19,519 bases of DNA. It comes from Bacteroidota bacterium. Its GTDB lineage: Bacteria > Bacteroidota > Bacteroidia > Chitinophagales > Chitinophagaceae. Made by a program: the position numbers and the translations under genes. Within the stretch, counting starts at the first letter, position 1, and the number at the start of each line of letters is the position of its first letter. A model generated the notes under the pieces. The model was given only the letters and a program-made list of their open reading frames with translations. It made no database searches and had not been told where the DNA came from. Of the stretch, positions 7,204 through 15,929 are shown one piece after another. The DNA is taken from the NCBI GenBank assembly GCA_023411775.1, contig JAEYOL010000187.1:1-19519 (forward strand), read 5' to 3'.

Positions 7204-10200
7204 ATGCTACGAAAACTCCGAAAAAATTTGTACGCCGCTGTAATCCTGTGCTTCACGTTCCAGGTTGTTATAGCACAGGAAAAAACAATTACAGGCAAAG
7301 TAACTGACTCCACTACAGGACGGCCAATGAAAGGTGTAATCATTAGTGTATCAGGTGCCTCTTCTGGCAAATTAACCAGCGATGATGGAACATATTCCAC
7401 CAAAGCAAGAAGTGCAGATACATTAATGTTCTCACACATTGGTTACGCTACCATTTTCATTCCCGTTAAAAATCAAACGACCATCAACGTGATCATGAAG
7501 CGTGCGGAAAAAGAATTAGAGGATGTTGTTGTGATTGGTTACGGTACCGTCAACAGAAAGGATGTAACAGGTTCGATCGGTGAAGTGAAGATGGATGATC
7601 TGATGAAAGCCCCTGTCGCATCATTTGATGAATCGCTAGCTGGTAGAATAGCAGGCGTACAAGTGTCATCTAATGAAGGGCAGCCCGGCGAAGAAATGAA
7701 TATCGTCATACGTGGAGGTAATTCTTTGACACAGAGTAATTCACCGCTATTTGTCATTGACGGTTTCCCAATCGAAGATCCCGGTGCCGCAGCCATAAAT
7801 CCTGCAGATATCAAATCCATTAATATATTGAAAGACGCATCCGCAACCGCGATCTATGGATCAAGGGGTGCGAACGGTGTTGTGATCATCGAAACAAAAC
7901 AAGGTCAGGCGGGTAAAGCCCGCATAGAATATGAAGGGTCGGCTGGTATCCAGCGCGTGACTAAAAAAATGGAAATGATGGATTCGTATGAGTTCGTGAA
8001 ATACCTGATCGAACTTAACCCTGATGTAAACAAACGCGTTTACCTGACAAGACCCGGTCGGGAACTGGAAGATTATAAAAATATAAAAGCGGTTGACTGG
8101 CAGGACCTGATGTTCAGAGATGCATTCATGCAGAGTCATAATTTGTCGCTGTCGGGCGGGAATGCGCAAACAAAATACCGGATATCAGGCTCCTTATTCG
8201 ACAGAAATGGTGTAGTGATCAACTCTGGTTACGACCGCAAACAACTTAGGATCGTATTGGACCAGGCAATTTCCGACAAAGTAAAAGCTGGTATTAACCT
8301 CAACTATACCAATGATGGCAACCATGGCAGTTTGTCATCGGTAGCACAGGGGATAGGTACCGGCTATTCAACTTACCAGCTCTATCGCATCTGGGGATAC
8401 CGTCCTGTGACAGGAAGTGAATCTGTTGATCTTATTGATGATGTAATGGACGAAGAAGATGAAGTAAGTTTTTCAGATGCCCGTATTAACCCGTTGATCT
8501 CAGCTCAAAACGAAGTGCGGAAAGAAACACGAAATATCATTATTGGAAATGCAAGTTTGAAAATTGATGTGGCGAAAAACCTTGTATTGAACGTGAGAGG
8601 AGGCATCAACAAAAGATGGATAAAAGACGAAGAGTTTTACAACTCAAAGACGGCGCGGGGTTTTCCAAGTGTAAACAATTCGCGTGGCGTGAATGGTCTG
8701 TTCAACTCTGTTGAGAGCAATGAGTGGGTAAACGAAAATACACTGACCTTCGACAAACGTAATATCAACAGGCGTCATTCCATCAATGCCGTGATCGGGA
8801 CCACTATACAGGGCCAGAAATACTATCGTTATGGATACGAGGCGCAACACATTATCAACGAAAGCCTGGGACTAAGCGGCATGGACGATGCGACACCGGG
8901 ACCACTGGTAGCATTGCATTCAGAAAATACACTCATGTCATATTTGGCCAGGGCCAATTATAGTTTCCGGTCGAAATATATGGTCACCACAACTTTCCGC
9001 GCTGACGGTTCGTCCAAATTTGCGCCGGAAAACAAGTGGGCTTATTTTCCTTCTTTCGGACTTGCATGGCGACTTTCCAGGGAAAGCTTCATGAGAACAG
9101 TAAACTTCATTTCCGATGCAAAGCTGCGTATGAGTTTTGGTGTAACAGGCAATAACAGGATCGGAGATTTTGTCCGCTTCTCCTCACTTGCCAGGGATTA
9201 CGAAAGATTCTACCCTATAGGAGGCAATCCAGCTCCTGCAATCATTCCCAACCGGTTCGGCAATGAAAACCTAAAGTGGGAGACAACCCGCCAGACAGAC
9301 CTGGGACTGGACCTGAAACTCTTCCGGGACAGGATCGACCTGAGCGTCGACGTTTACAGGAAAGTTACTTCTGACCTGTTGCTGAATGCGAATGTGCCTT
9401 ATAGTACCGGCTTCACAACTATTTATAAAAATGTGGGCGCTGTGCGAAACGAGGGGCTTGAAATCTCTCTGAATACAACAAACATCAGCGGCAACAATTT
9501 TACCTGGACAACAAATTTCAACATCAGCTTCAATCGCAATAAGGTAATGGAGCTTGCTGAAAGCGAGACCCAGCTCTTTAGCGATATCTCATGGACTTCA
9601 ACTTATAATAATCAGCCTTTGTATATGGCGAAACTCGGAAGTAGTGCCGCTTCATTTGTAGGATACATGTGGGATGGACTCTACCAGTTTGCTGATTTTG
9701 ATCAAATGCCTAATGGCACATACGTCCTAAAAAATTCTGTACCGACCAACGGTCTTGACCGGGGAGCGATCCAGCCTGGTGATATTAAATATGTAGACGT
9801 TAATGAAGATGGGATCGTCAATGAGAAAGACATAGTGGTGATAGGCCGGGGCTTACCTGTTCATATCGGCGGTTTCAACAACAACTTCGAATACAAAGGA
9901 TTTAGTCTGAATGTATTTTTCCAGTGGTCTTATGGCAATGACATTTTTAACACCAACAGGCTAATGTTTGAAGGCAACTCTGAAGGTCGTGGTCATCTCA
10001 ATCAATACGCTACTTATATCAATCGCTGGTCGCCGGAAAATCAGACTAACGAAAACTACAGGCCGGGTGGCCAGGGGCTCCGTGGTATTTATTCTTCGAA
10101 ATATATTGAAGATGGGTCCTACCTAAGGCTTAAAACCGTGTCACTTTCATATACCCTCCCGCAACGATGGATACAGGCCGCAAAACTCACCCGGCTGGAA

Positions 10201-10356
10201 GCATATTTATCTGCACAAAACCTGGTTACCTGGACAAAATATTCAGGTATGGACCCCGAAGTATCGGTCAGGCATTCCATGCTGACACCGGGCTTTGATT
10301 ATTCGGCTTACCCGAATGCAAAAACCATCGTGTTTGGTATACGTGCAGCATTTTGA
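7204..10356 (+). CDS. SusC/RagA-family TonB-dependent outer-membrane transporter
   Basis: A 1050-residue importer. The signal peptide spans residues 1-24 (MLRKLRKNLYAAVILCF through VVIAQ). Next comes a carboxypeptidase-regulatory-like domain (about 27-100, KTITGKVTDSTTGRPMKG to MKRAEKEL), then the TonB-box-like segment DVVVIGYG (107-114). The plug domain follows (about 117-235) with FDESLAGRIAGVQV, VIRGGNSL, PLFVIDGFPI and DASATAIYGSRGANGVV. A 22-strand-type barrel makes up the rest, ending in the terminal aromatic IVFGIRAAF. The frame opens earlier at a TTG (7174), but the ATG at 7204 gives a perfect signal peptide and is preferred. It pairs with the SusD gene downstream, forming the bedbin-type complex that imports oligomeric ligands through the outer membrane. 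No TonB-linked N-terminal signalling (STN) domain is present, so local control is probably by the AraC protein or an unlinked factor. Confidence 0.95.
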   Translation: MLRKLRKNLYAAVILCFTFQVVIAQEKTITGKVTDSTTGRPMKGVIISVSGASSGKLTSDDGTYSTKARSADTLMFSHIGYATIFIPVKNQTTINVIMKRAEKELEDVVVIGYGTVNRKDVTGSIGEVKMDDLMKAPVASFDESLAGRIAGVQVSSNEGQPGEEMNIVIRGGNSLTQSNSPLFVIDGFPIEDPGAAAINPADIKSINILKDASATAIYGSRGANGVVIIETKQGQAGKARIEYEGSAGIQRVTKKMEMMDSYEFVKYLIELNPDVNKRVYLTRPGRELEDYKNIKAVDWQDLMFRDAFMQSHNLSLSGGNAQTKYRISGSLFDRNGVVINSGYDRKQLRIVLDQAISDKVKAGINLNYTNDGNHGSLSSVAQGIGTGYSTYQLYRIWGYRPVTGSESVDLIDDVMDEEDEVSFSDARINPLISAQNEVRKETRNIIIGNASLKIDVAKNLVLNVRGGINKRWIKDEEFYNSKTARGFPSVNNSRGVNGLFNSVESNEWVNENTLTFDKRNINRRHSINAVIGTTIQGQKYYRYGYEAQHIINESLGLSGMDDATPGPLVALHSENTLMSYLARANYSFRSKYMVTTTFRADGSSKFAPENKWAYFPSFGLAWRLSRESFMRTVNFISDAKLRMSFGVTGNNRIGDFVRFSSLARDYERFYPIGGNPAPAIIPNRFGNENLKWETTRQTDLGLDLKLFRDRIDLSVDVYRKVTSDLLLNANVPYSTGFTTIYKNVGAVRNEGLEISLNTTNISGNNFTWTTNFNISFNRNKVMELAESETQLFSDISWTSTYNNQPLYMAKLGSSAASFVGYMWDGLYQFADFDQMPNGTYVLKNSVPTNGLDRGAIQPGDIKYVDVNEDGIVNEKDIVVIGRGLPVHIGGFNNNFEYKGFSLNVFFQWSYGNDIFNTNRLMFEGNSEGRGHLNQYATYINRWSPENQTNENYRPGGQGLRGIYSSKYIEDGSYLRLKTVSLSYTLPQRWIQAAKLTRLEAYLSAQNLVTWTKYSGMDPEVSVRHSMLTPGFDYSAYPNAKTIVFGIRAAF

Positions 10357-10412
10357 TCACTGTAACAACGACGACATTGCTTAAAAAACAAAAATATTCA
10401 ACGATCATACAT

Positions 10413-10440
10413 GGTGATTAAATTCACCGGATTGAATTTA
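10413..10440 (+). promoter_or_regulatory. Two overlapping hairpins in the susC-susD spacer
   Basis: TAAATTCA-CCGGAT-TGAATTTA (10419-10440) forms an 8-base-pair stem with a 6-base loop. Overlapping it, GGTGA-TTAAAT-TCACC (10413-10428) forms a 5-base-pair stem. The two cannot form together. They lie 23 bases before the preferred susD ATG, where RNA structure could tune the SusC:SusD ratio or mRNA processing. Confidence 0.35.
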
Positions 10441-10463
10441 CAACTCACTAAATGTACCAAGGC

Positions 10464-12032
10464 ATGAAAAAAATATTTCTTTACCTCGTATGCATCCTGC
10501 TGGTATCATGTACAAAGTTCCTTGATACAACACCAAAGGATTTTATCAGCCCGGATAATTATTTCGAAACAGAAGAACAGGCAAAATATGTTCTAAACGG
10601 TGTTTACTCGACTCTTTCCCAAAATGAAACCTATGGTTCATACATGCTGGGAAGAATGGCGCTGGATGGCGATGAGTCCTGGAATCATTATACCGGTGAT
10701 CGGTTTACGGTTGCTGACAACAATTTCGGAGCAAACGAAGCCAGGATACTTGCATATTGGAAAGAATTATATTCTGGTATCAATAAAGCCAATCTTTTCC
10801 TGGAGAATATAGGAAAAGTCACTATGGCTGAACAAAACAAAAATGTGATGATCGGGGAAGCCCTCTTTTTAAGGTCTTATTACTACCTGCTGTTGGTGAA
10901 TCGTTTTGGTAGCGTTCCATTGATCCTGGAAAGTATTAAGGCTGGTGATGCCTCCAGTATTCAGACTCCACAAACACCAGCGAAAGAAATTTATGATAAA
11001 ATAATTGCGGATATGGAAGAAGCTGCAGGCCTCGTGGAAGATGCAGAAACAGTCGGCATAGGTGGCCGGATCAGTAAATCGGCCGTATGGGGCATACTGG
11101 CAAGGACCTGTCTCTACGCAGCAGGGCATCCCATCAATGACGCAGCACGTTATGCCGATGCAAAAAAATGGGCGGGGCAGGTTATTCAAACAGGCTTTCA
11201 TCGCCTTAATCCGGATTTCAAACAAATTTTTATCAACCACGTTCAGGATATCTATGATATAAAAGAAAGCATATGGGAAGTCGAATTTTGGGGAAATGGA
11301 ACTGGAATCTATACCAACCTGGGGGGATATGTGGGCAGGAACAATGGTATTGGCAATACACAGGATCCAAATATAGGCTATGCGGTAGGCGCCTCGCGGA
11401 TTACTGGTCCCATGTTCAAGCGCTACGACGAAAATGATTTGCGTCGTGACTGGGCAATAGCTCCCTTCCGATACGTTGGAAATCCTGGTGTGGCTACTGA
11501 CTGGCCCGCAACGAATATTTACCAGCGCTACTGTGGTAAATGGAGAAGGATCTATGAATTGATATTGCCGCGTTCAACTACGCGCACACCAACAAATTTT
11601 CCCTTACTCAGATATGCTGATGTGCTGCTGATGTTTGCTGAAGCAGACAATGAAGTTAGTGGGGGGCCAACCGCGGCTGCTTATGAAGCTGTCAACCAGG
11701 TTCGCAGACGTGGTTATGGCCTGGATTCTAATCTGCCCAATGACAGTGTAGACCTAAAAGATCTGGACAAACAAAGCTTCCTTGGAGAATTACAGGATGA
11801 AAGAAGCCGCGAGTTGGGATTCGAATGCCTGAGAAAGAGTGACCTGGTGCGCTGGAATATTTACCTGCCCAGTATGCAAGTCGTTGTAAATGACCTGGCT
11901 CCTTACTCCGGGGATTTTTATGACTTCCCAAAACGCACATTTGGTTCGGTCACACAACGGCACGAGCTATGGCCAATCCCATCTTTCGAACTTGGGTTGA
12001 ACCCTCACCTGGTACAGAATCCCGGGTGGTAA
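10464..12032 (+). CDS. SusD/RagB-family nutrient-binding outer-membrane lipoprotein
   Basis: A 522-residue surface lipoprotein that caps the SusC barrel and binds the ligand. The signal MKKIFLYLVCILLVSC ends in lipobox LVSC with the lipidated cysteine at residue 16. Typical SusD landmarks follow: KFLDTTPKDFISPDNYF just after the cysteine, EALFLRSYYYLLLVNRFGSVPLI in the TPR-like helical region, FPLLRYADVLLMFAEADNEV, QDERSRELGFECLRKSDLVRW, and the closing LWPIPSFELGLNPHLVQNPGW. A second in-frame ATG lies four codons upstream (10452), but starting there would put MYQG before the signal; 10464 is the better start. It is 107 bases after susC, with a hairpin in the spacer, and 43 bases before the DUF5017 gene, so all are probably co-transcribed. 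Confidence 0.95.
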   Translation: MKKIFLYLVCILLVSCTKFLDTTPKDFISPDNYFETEEQAKYVLNGVYSTLSQNETYGSYMLGRMALDGDESWNHYTGDRFTVADNNFGANEARILAYWKELYSGINKANLFLENIGKVTMAEQNKNVMIGEALFLRSYYYLLLVNRFGSVPLILESIKAGDASSIQTPQTPAKEIYDKIIADMEEAAGLVEDAETVGIGGRISKSAVWGILARTCLYAAGHPINDAARYADAKKWAGQVIQTGFHRLNPDFKQIFINHVQDIYDIKESIWEVEFWGNGTGIYTNLGGYVGRNNGIGNTQDPNIGYAVGASRITGPMFKRYDENDLRRDWAIAPFRYVGNPGVATDWPATNIYQRYCGKWRRIYELILPRSTTRTPTNFPLLRYADVLLMFAEADNEVSGGPTAAAYEAVNQVRRRGYGLDSNLPNDSVDLKDLDKQSFLGELQDERSRELGFECLRKSDLVRWNIYLPSMQVVVNDLAPYSGDFYDFPKRTFGSVTQRHELWPIPSFELGLNPHLVQNPGW

Positions 12033-12075
12033 TCTGATTTAACAAACTTTCATGACCAATAACAAAAGATAAAAC

Positions 12076-13014
12076 ATGAAAAGATATTATTTATCGATAC
12101 TGGCCGTTTTAATATTACTTGTTTCCTGTAAAAAAGATACGATTGTAGATGAACCCGGGTTTGATGTCAGCATATCATCAAATACATTCAAAGTTGGAGA
12201 ACCGGTTGTATTCGCAATCAAAGGGGCACCGGATGTGATCACTTTTTATTCTGGAGAAAGAGGATCAGATTATGAATTTAAGAACGCTGAAAGAATATAC
12301 GAAGCTACTACCAGTCTGTCATTTCACTCCGCGAAATACGCAGGAAACAACGACAACCTTGTGGCGCTAAAATATTCGACTAACTTTAATGGAGTGTATG
12401 AACCGGATGCGATCCGGCAGGCAACCTGGGTGGATATTACCGACCGGTTTCATATCCCACCAATCAATGGCACTTCGCCGGTGATGGAACCTTCACAGGA
12501 AGTGGATATATCTGATATATTCCCGGACCCGGAAACACCCGTTTACTTTGGATGGTTCTTCACAACGGCAGAAAATTCCAGCAGAACACGTTTCCAGATC
12601 GTCAATTTCGAAGTGAAGGGAGTAGTACAGGAAGATACGACATTATCAGGGGTAAAGTACAGCCTGGCTTCCGCCGGATTCCAAATGGTAAAAGGAGAAG
12701 GATTCCAGATACAGGATCATGCAACCACCACCCCACGCGTTACAGCTACCGCCATCATCTGGGATGGTGTATTTGCAAATACATCTTTTAAAGAAGGCTG
12801 GGCAATTTCCAACGAGATATACCCTGCAACCAAAATTAACCTCGGCCGAGACTATGGCGTTGGAATTAAATCTGTGCTGGATCCGCCCTTATTGGAACAC
12901 AATGTCACCTACCAGTCGCCTGGCACATATAGGGCTACATTTGTTGCATCAAACGTGAGTGTATATGGACGAAAAGATGTCATGAAAGAGTTGGAAATTA
13001 CGATTGAACCTTAA
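12076..13014 (+). CDS. DUF5017-type surface lipoprotein, probable ligand-binding partner of SusCD
   Basis: A 312-residue lipoprotein: signal MKRYYLSILAVLILLVSC with lipobox LVSC, cysteine at residue 18. The mature protein begins with an immunoglobulin-like beta segment (FDVSISSNTFKVGEPVVFAI) followed by ITFYSGERGSDYEF, and later carries SPVMEPSQEVDISDIFPD and PVYFGWFFTT. This set of features matches my knowledge of the DUF5017 family, found as a third gene after susC-susD. The role is presumed to be surface ligand binding, like SusE/SusF-type proteins, but no function is proven for the family. No catalytic motif is seen. It lies directly between susD and the EEP gene and stops 16 bases before the preferred EEP start. 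Confidence 0.75.
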   Translation: MKRYYLSILAVLILLVSCKKDTIVDEPGFDVSISSNTFKVGEPVVFAIKGAPDVITFYSGERGSDYEFKNAERIYEATTSLSFHSAKYAGNNDNLVALKYSTNFNGVYEPDAIRQATWVDITDRFHIPPINGTSPVMEPSQEVDISDIFPDPETPVYFGWFFTTAENSSRTRFQIVNFEVKGVVQEDTTLSGVKYSLASAGFQMVKGEGFQIQDHATTTPRVTATAIIWDGVFANTSFKEGWAISNEIYPATKINLGRDYGVGIKSVLDPPLLEHNVTYQSPGTYRATFVASNVSVYGRKDVMKELEITIEP

Positions 13015-13030
13015 AAGAGAAAGTACGATT

Positions 13031-13954
13031 ATGGTGTCAGGATCAAAAATATTCACTTCCATACTTGTGTCGTTTGCATTGCTGGTGGTAAAACCGTCGC
13101 AGGCTCGCTTTGTGTTATGGGAAACGCCGCAGGCTGATCTTAGAGACAGAGGGAATATCATTCGTATTGCCACCTTCAATATCCGATCAAATTATGGATC
13201 CGATACGCAGGACTGGAAGACACGGCGCAAATCCCTCGACTCATTGTTTCGCAAGTACGACTTCGATATCCTCGGAGTGCAGGAGCCATACCAGCCGCAG
13301 ATCGACGAGTTGATGACATTGCATGGTAATACCTATGACTATTTCGTGGTAGGGACGGGCAATATCAATTCGCGGGGCTTGTCACATAGCAACCCTATTT
13401 TCTACCGGAAAGATCGGTTTGAACTTTTGCAAAAAGGCGTCTTTTGGTTCTCAGAGAATCCTGACTCGGTAGGCTCTGTTAGTTGGGATGCAAGCCAGGC
13501 CAGAAACTGCGTATGGGTACAGCTCCGGGATCGGAAAACGGGAGTTTCGTTCTACATTTTTAATTCCCATTTCGATCATAAAAGTACACTAGCCAGAAAC
13601 AATAGCGCGCAACTGCTGCTCGACCAGGTAAAAAAGATTGCTGGCGACGATCTCGTAATTTGTACAGGCGACTTCAATACCCGTCAGACTACAACGGCGT
13701 TTAAACGACTATCCTCCGGCCACCTGATGGACACTTATAATATTGCCAGGAAGGTAGAAAACAGTGATTACAGAACTAGTCATGGCTATAAAGACATTCC
13801 TCCCATAGCTAATGCGGCCCGGATCGACCACATCTTTATCTCCCGCAAACCCAAATCTAAAAAAGTGGATATGTGGAAGGTCTGCAATGAAAATTTTGAC
13901 GGCAATTGGGCATCTGACCATTTCCCAGTATATATTGATTTGCGATTGCAATAA
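13031..13954 (+). CDS. Exported endonuclease/exonuclease/phosphatase (EEP) family hydrolase
   Basis: A 307-residue metal-dependent phosphodiesterase or phosphomonoesterase of the DNase I-like fold. The N-terminus is a Sec-type signal (ILVSFALLVV, ending near SQA at 23-25), so it acts in the periplasm or at the surface. All family catalytic motifs are present: ATFNIRS with N50, GVQEP with E85, FNSHFDH with H180, TGDFNT with D214 and N216, RIDHIF with D266, and ASDHFP with D296/H297. The frame opens at a TTG at 13004 inside the preceding gene, but the ATG at 13031, preceded by AGAGAAAG, is the likelier start. EEP members cleave nucleic acids, inositol phosphates, sphingolipid headgroups or other phosphoesters; the substrate here is unknown. 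Being last in the SusCD-DUF5017 transcript, it probably trims the imported ligand. Confidence 0.88.
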   Translation: MVSGSKIFTSILVSFALLVVKPSQARFVLWETPQADLRDRGNIIRIATFNIRSNYGSDTQDWKTRRKSLDSLFRKYDFDILGVQEPYQPQIDELMTLHGNTYDYFVVGTGNINSRGLSHSNPIFYRKDRFELLQKGVFWFSENPDSVGSVSWDASQARNCVWVQLRDRKTGVSFYIFNSHFDHKSTLARNNSAQLLLDQVKKIAGDDLVICTGDFNTRQTTTAFKRLSSGHLMDTYNIARKVENSDYRTSHGYKDIPPIANAARIDHIFISRKPKSKKVDMWKVCNENFDGNWASDHFPVYIDLRLQ

Positions 13955-13983
13955 AAAGAACACTTCATTTACCCGGCAAATGA
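13954..13983 (-). terminator. Possible intrinsic terminator of the sulfatase gene
   Basis: On the - strand, TCATTTGC-CGG-GTAAATGA (13983 to 13965) forms an 8-base-pair stem including one G-U pair. A run of five T's follows at 13957-13953 after a 7-base gap. It is 42 bases downstream of the sulfatase stop. The gap between stem and T run weakens the call. On the + strand the stem has an A-C mismatch, so it would work less well for the EEP transcript. Confidence 0.35.
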
Positions 13984-14024
13984 GTATAAAGTAGCTACTA
14001 TATATTGGACGTTTAATTAGCGAT

Positions 14025-15542
14025 CTAATTATCGATTATATCCTTTTTCAACTGCTTTAAAAGTTCTGCCTGTATTTTCCTTTTGTCAGGACTACCAGCC
14101 AGATTCAAATTTTCTTCCGGATCATTTTTATGATCATAAAGCTCAATAACATCTTTTTCACCTTCCTCAACCCAATAAACCAGTCTATATCGGTCCGTTC
14201 TTATTGTATACCCGATTTTGCTTCCTCTGTTAACTTGTGTATAGGCGGCCGGTTTGCCTTTTTTCCCGGGTCGTTTTAATAAACGTGTAAAACTTTTGCC
14301 TTCAACATGAGAAGGAATTGGAATACCGGCAAGTTCAGCGAGTGTGGGATAAACATCTATCAACTCAACCAATCCGGTGACTTCACTATTCTTTGGAAAT
14401 CCTGGTACACGGATAATCAGCGGGACCCTTGCATCCAATTCAAAGTTTGATGCTTTTGCCCAACCGCCATGCTCACCCAACTTAAAACCATGATCTCCCC
14501 ATAGCACTACGATAGTGTTATCAGCCAAACCTAGTCGCTCCAGTTCATCTAACAATCTTCCCACCTGTGCATCAACAAAACTGACGCAGGCATAATAGCC
14601 ATGCCGCATTTTACGTGCATAGTCGTCTGGCACAGGTCTTAACTGGGGAACATCAGTATACGTATAAAATTCTATCATCTCACCTAGTGCAAATGGAGCA
14701 TTTGCAGGCGGGAATTTATTTTGTGCCACCTGGATTTCTTCTCTTTCATATAAGTCCCAGTACTTTTTGGGGGCGACAAATGGCAAATGAGGTTTATGAA
14801 ATCCAACTGCAAGAAAAAATGGCTTTTCGGATGTTTTCAATTGCCGCAAAGCTTCAATACTTTCCTGTGCAATTTTCCCATCCAGTAAAGAATCATCCGG
14901 CAGGTCAGTTATTTCATAAGCCGGTCCGCGTTGCGATCTTTCAAGTGCTGTTCCAGTTAACCCTGCCTTTTTAGCTTCTTCGAATTTTTTCCATCCCGCT
15001 TCGTTAATAGCTTTGCTGGCATATGGAGCGCGGGTTGACACTGCCTCCGGTCCAAATTTTTCTGCCGGGTAATCTACTGACCAAGATCTAGTATCATCAA
15101 TATGAAAAATTTTTCCAAACCGGTCTGTATAATATCCATTGTCTTTAAATAATTGTGGCAACGATGGGATATTGGGTAAAGCCACTCTGAAATCCGTGTA
15201 CAAGTCAAACACCCTGGTGGTATTGGGTCTTGTACCTGTCATTAAACTCGCTCTTGACGGGGCACAAACAGGATACTGGCAATAAGCCCTATTAAACCTG
15301 GCCCCGGTTTTTGCCAGCTCATCCATATTTGGGGTAATTGCATGCTGAGCACCATAAACAGACAGCTCGGGTCTTAAGTCGTCGATAGCAATAAATAAAA
15401 CATTTAATGGCTTTTTATTAAACGAATTTTCTTGTTGAGCTGTCGCTGGATAACAAGAAACGATAACAAAAAGATGCAGGAGTAACGGCTTTCCTATCCT
15501 TATTCTGAAAGGCTGGAATTTTAAAATTTGTCTGGACATCAT
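14025..15542 (-). CDS. Exported sulfatase, iduronate-2-sulfatase-like (S1 family)
   Basis: A 505-residue hydrolase removing sulfate esters from a glycan or small molecule outside the cytoplasm. The sulfatase signature CAPSR sits at 93-97, with C93 the residue converted to formylglycine. Metal ligands are D54/D55 in FIAIDDLRPELSVYG and D350/H351 in VLWGDHGFKLGEHG; other active-site residues include K250/H252 in GFHKPHLPF. The IDDLRPEL opening is typical of the iduronate-2-sulfatase-like subgroup. The signal peptide (LLLHLFVIVSC to ATAQQ) could be cleaved at ATA or lipidated at C30. The open frame extends to 15698, but the ATG at 15542 fits the signal peptide and a TACCTTTG promoter lies just upstream, inside the extension. 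It converges with the EEP gene; co-function with that locus is inferred from position only. Maturation needs an anaerobic-type or copper formylglycine enzyme not seen here. Confidence 0.9.
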   Translation of the reverse strand: MMSRQILKFQPFRIRIGKPLLLHLFVIVSCYPATAQQENSFNKKPLNVLFIAIDDLRPELSVYGAQHAITPNMDELAKTGARFNRAYCQYPVCAPSRASLMTGTRPNTTRVFDLYTDFRVALPNIPSLPQLFKDNGYYTDRFGKIFHIDDTRSWSVDYPAEKFGPEAVSTRAPYASKAINEAGWKKFEEAKKAGLTGTALERSQRGPAYEITDLPDDSLLDGKIAQESIEALRQLKTSEKPFFLAVGFHKPHLPFVAPKKYWDLYEREEIQVAQNKFPPANAPFALGEMIEFYTYTDVPQLRPVPDDYARKMRHGYYACVSFVDAQVGRLLDELERLGLADNTIVVLWGDHGFKLGEHGGWAKASNFELDARVPLIIRVPGFPKNSEVTGLVELIDVYPTLAELAGIPIPSHVEGKSFTRLLKRPGKKGKPAAYTQVNRGSKIGYTIRTDRYRLVYWVEEGEKDVIELYDHKNDPEENLNLAGSPDKRKIQAELLKQLKKDIIDN

Positions 15543-15574
15543 AATTACGAAAACAGGGTCTTCATCCAATATTA

Positions 15575-15582
15575 CAAAGGTA
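15575..15582 (-). promoter_or_regulatory. Bacteroidota -7 promoter box (TACCTTTG) of the sulfatase gene
   Basis: TACCTTTG on the - strand is an exact match to the Bacteroidota TAnnTTTG box, 32 bases upstream of the preferred ATG at 15542. The -33 TTTG is not at the ideal spacing (nearest at 15613-15610, a 27-base spacer; another at 15593-15590 is too close), so the upstream element is weak. The box lies inside the longer open frame and supports the shorter gene. Confidence 0.55.
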
Positions 15583-15738
15583 TTTGAAACAAAAAAAAAT
15601 ATATTTAAACAAAATAAAAGAATGTGAAAGAATTTTAAACACAGGCATTGAAATCGCAAAAAGCGCAACTCATTGACTTTTAAAGAGTTTATTTCCATAT
15701 AAAAATGACAGGGTCACATCTCACCAACGGCTCGCGAC

Positions 15739-15796
15739 CCTGCGACCCCCTGGTCCCAATCCAGGTGCCCAGCCGGTAATGCGGGGCTACTTCCCT
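15739..15796 (-). pseudogene. Degenerate tRNA-Pro copy (3' acceptor lost)
   Basis: On the - strand this reads GGGAAG-TA-GCCC...GGGC-A-CCTGG-ATTGGGA-CCAGG-GGGTC-GCAGG, the 5' acceptor strand, D arm, complete anticodon arm with TGG anticodon, variable loop and first half of the T stem of tRNA-Pro. Positions 15739-15768 match 15866-15895 of the intact gene at 29 of 30 bases. The T arm then falls apart and no CTTCCCG 3' acceptor strand follows, so it cannot make a normal tRNA. The D stem differs from the gene (GCCC/GGGC versus GCGC/GCGC) but is still self-complementary, with a longer loop. It lies downstream of the intact gene's terminator. Confidence 0.75.
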
Positions 15797-15809
15797 AACA
15801 TTAAGACAT

Positions 15810-15841
15810 AAAAAAAGTGACCCATATTCTATGAGTCACTT
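15810..15841 (-). terminator. Intrinsic terminator of tRNA-Pro
   Basis: On the - strand, AAGTGACTCATA-GAA-TATGGGTCACTT forms a 12-base-pair stem (one T-G pair) with a 3-base loop, directly followed by a T run at 15814-15811. It begins 5 bases after the tRNA 3' end, a textbook arrangement for ending the tRNA transcript. Confidence 0.88.
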
Positions 15842-15845
15842 ATCG

Positions 15846-15919
15846 TCGGGAAGACAGGATTCGAACCTGCGACCCCCTGGTCCCAAACCAGGTGCGCTAC
15901 CGGCCTGCGCTACTTCCCG
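15846..15919 (-). tRNA. tRNA-Pro (anticodon TGG)
   Basis: The 74-base sequence folds as a complete cloverleaf: 7-pair acceptor CGGGAAG/CTTCCCG with discriminator A, D stem GCGC/GCGC, anticodon stem CCTGG/CCAGG with loop TTTGGGA (anticodon TGG), variable loop GGGTC, and T arm GCAGG-TTCGAAT-CCTGT. The 3' CCA is not encoded. It is flanked by partial copies on both sides and by its own terminator. Confidence 0.97.
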
Positions 15920-15929
15920 AACTTTTTTT

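Noticed and set aside
15543..15698. N-terminal extension of the sulfatase by 52 codons
   Set aside because: The extension is Phe/Cys/Leu-rich, precedes a clear signal peptide and contains the TACCTTTG promoter box; the ATG at 15542 is the better start.
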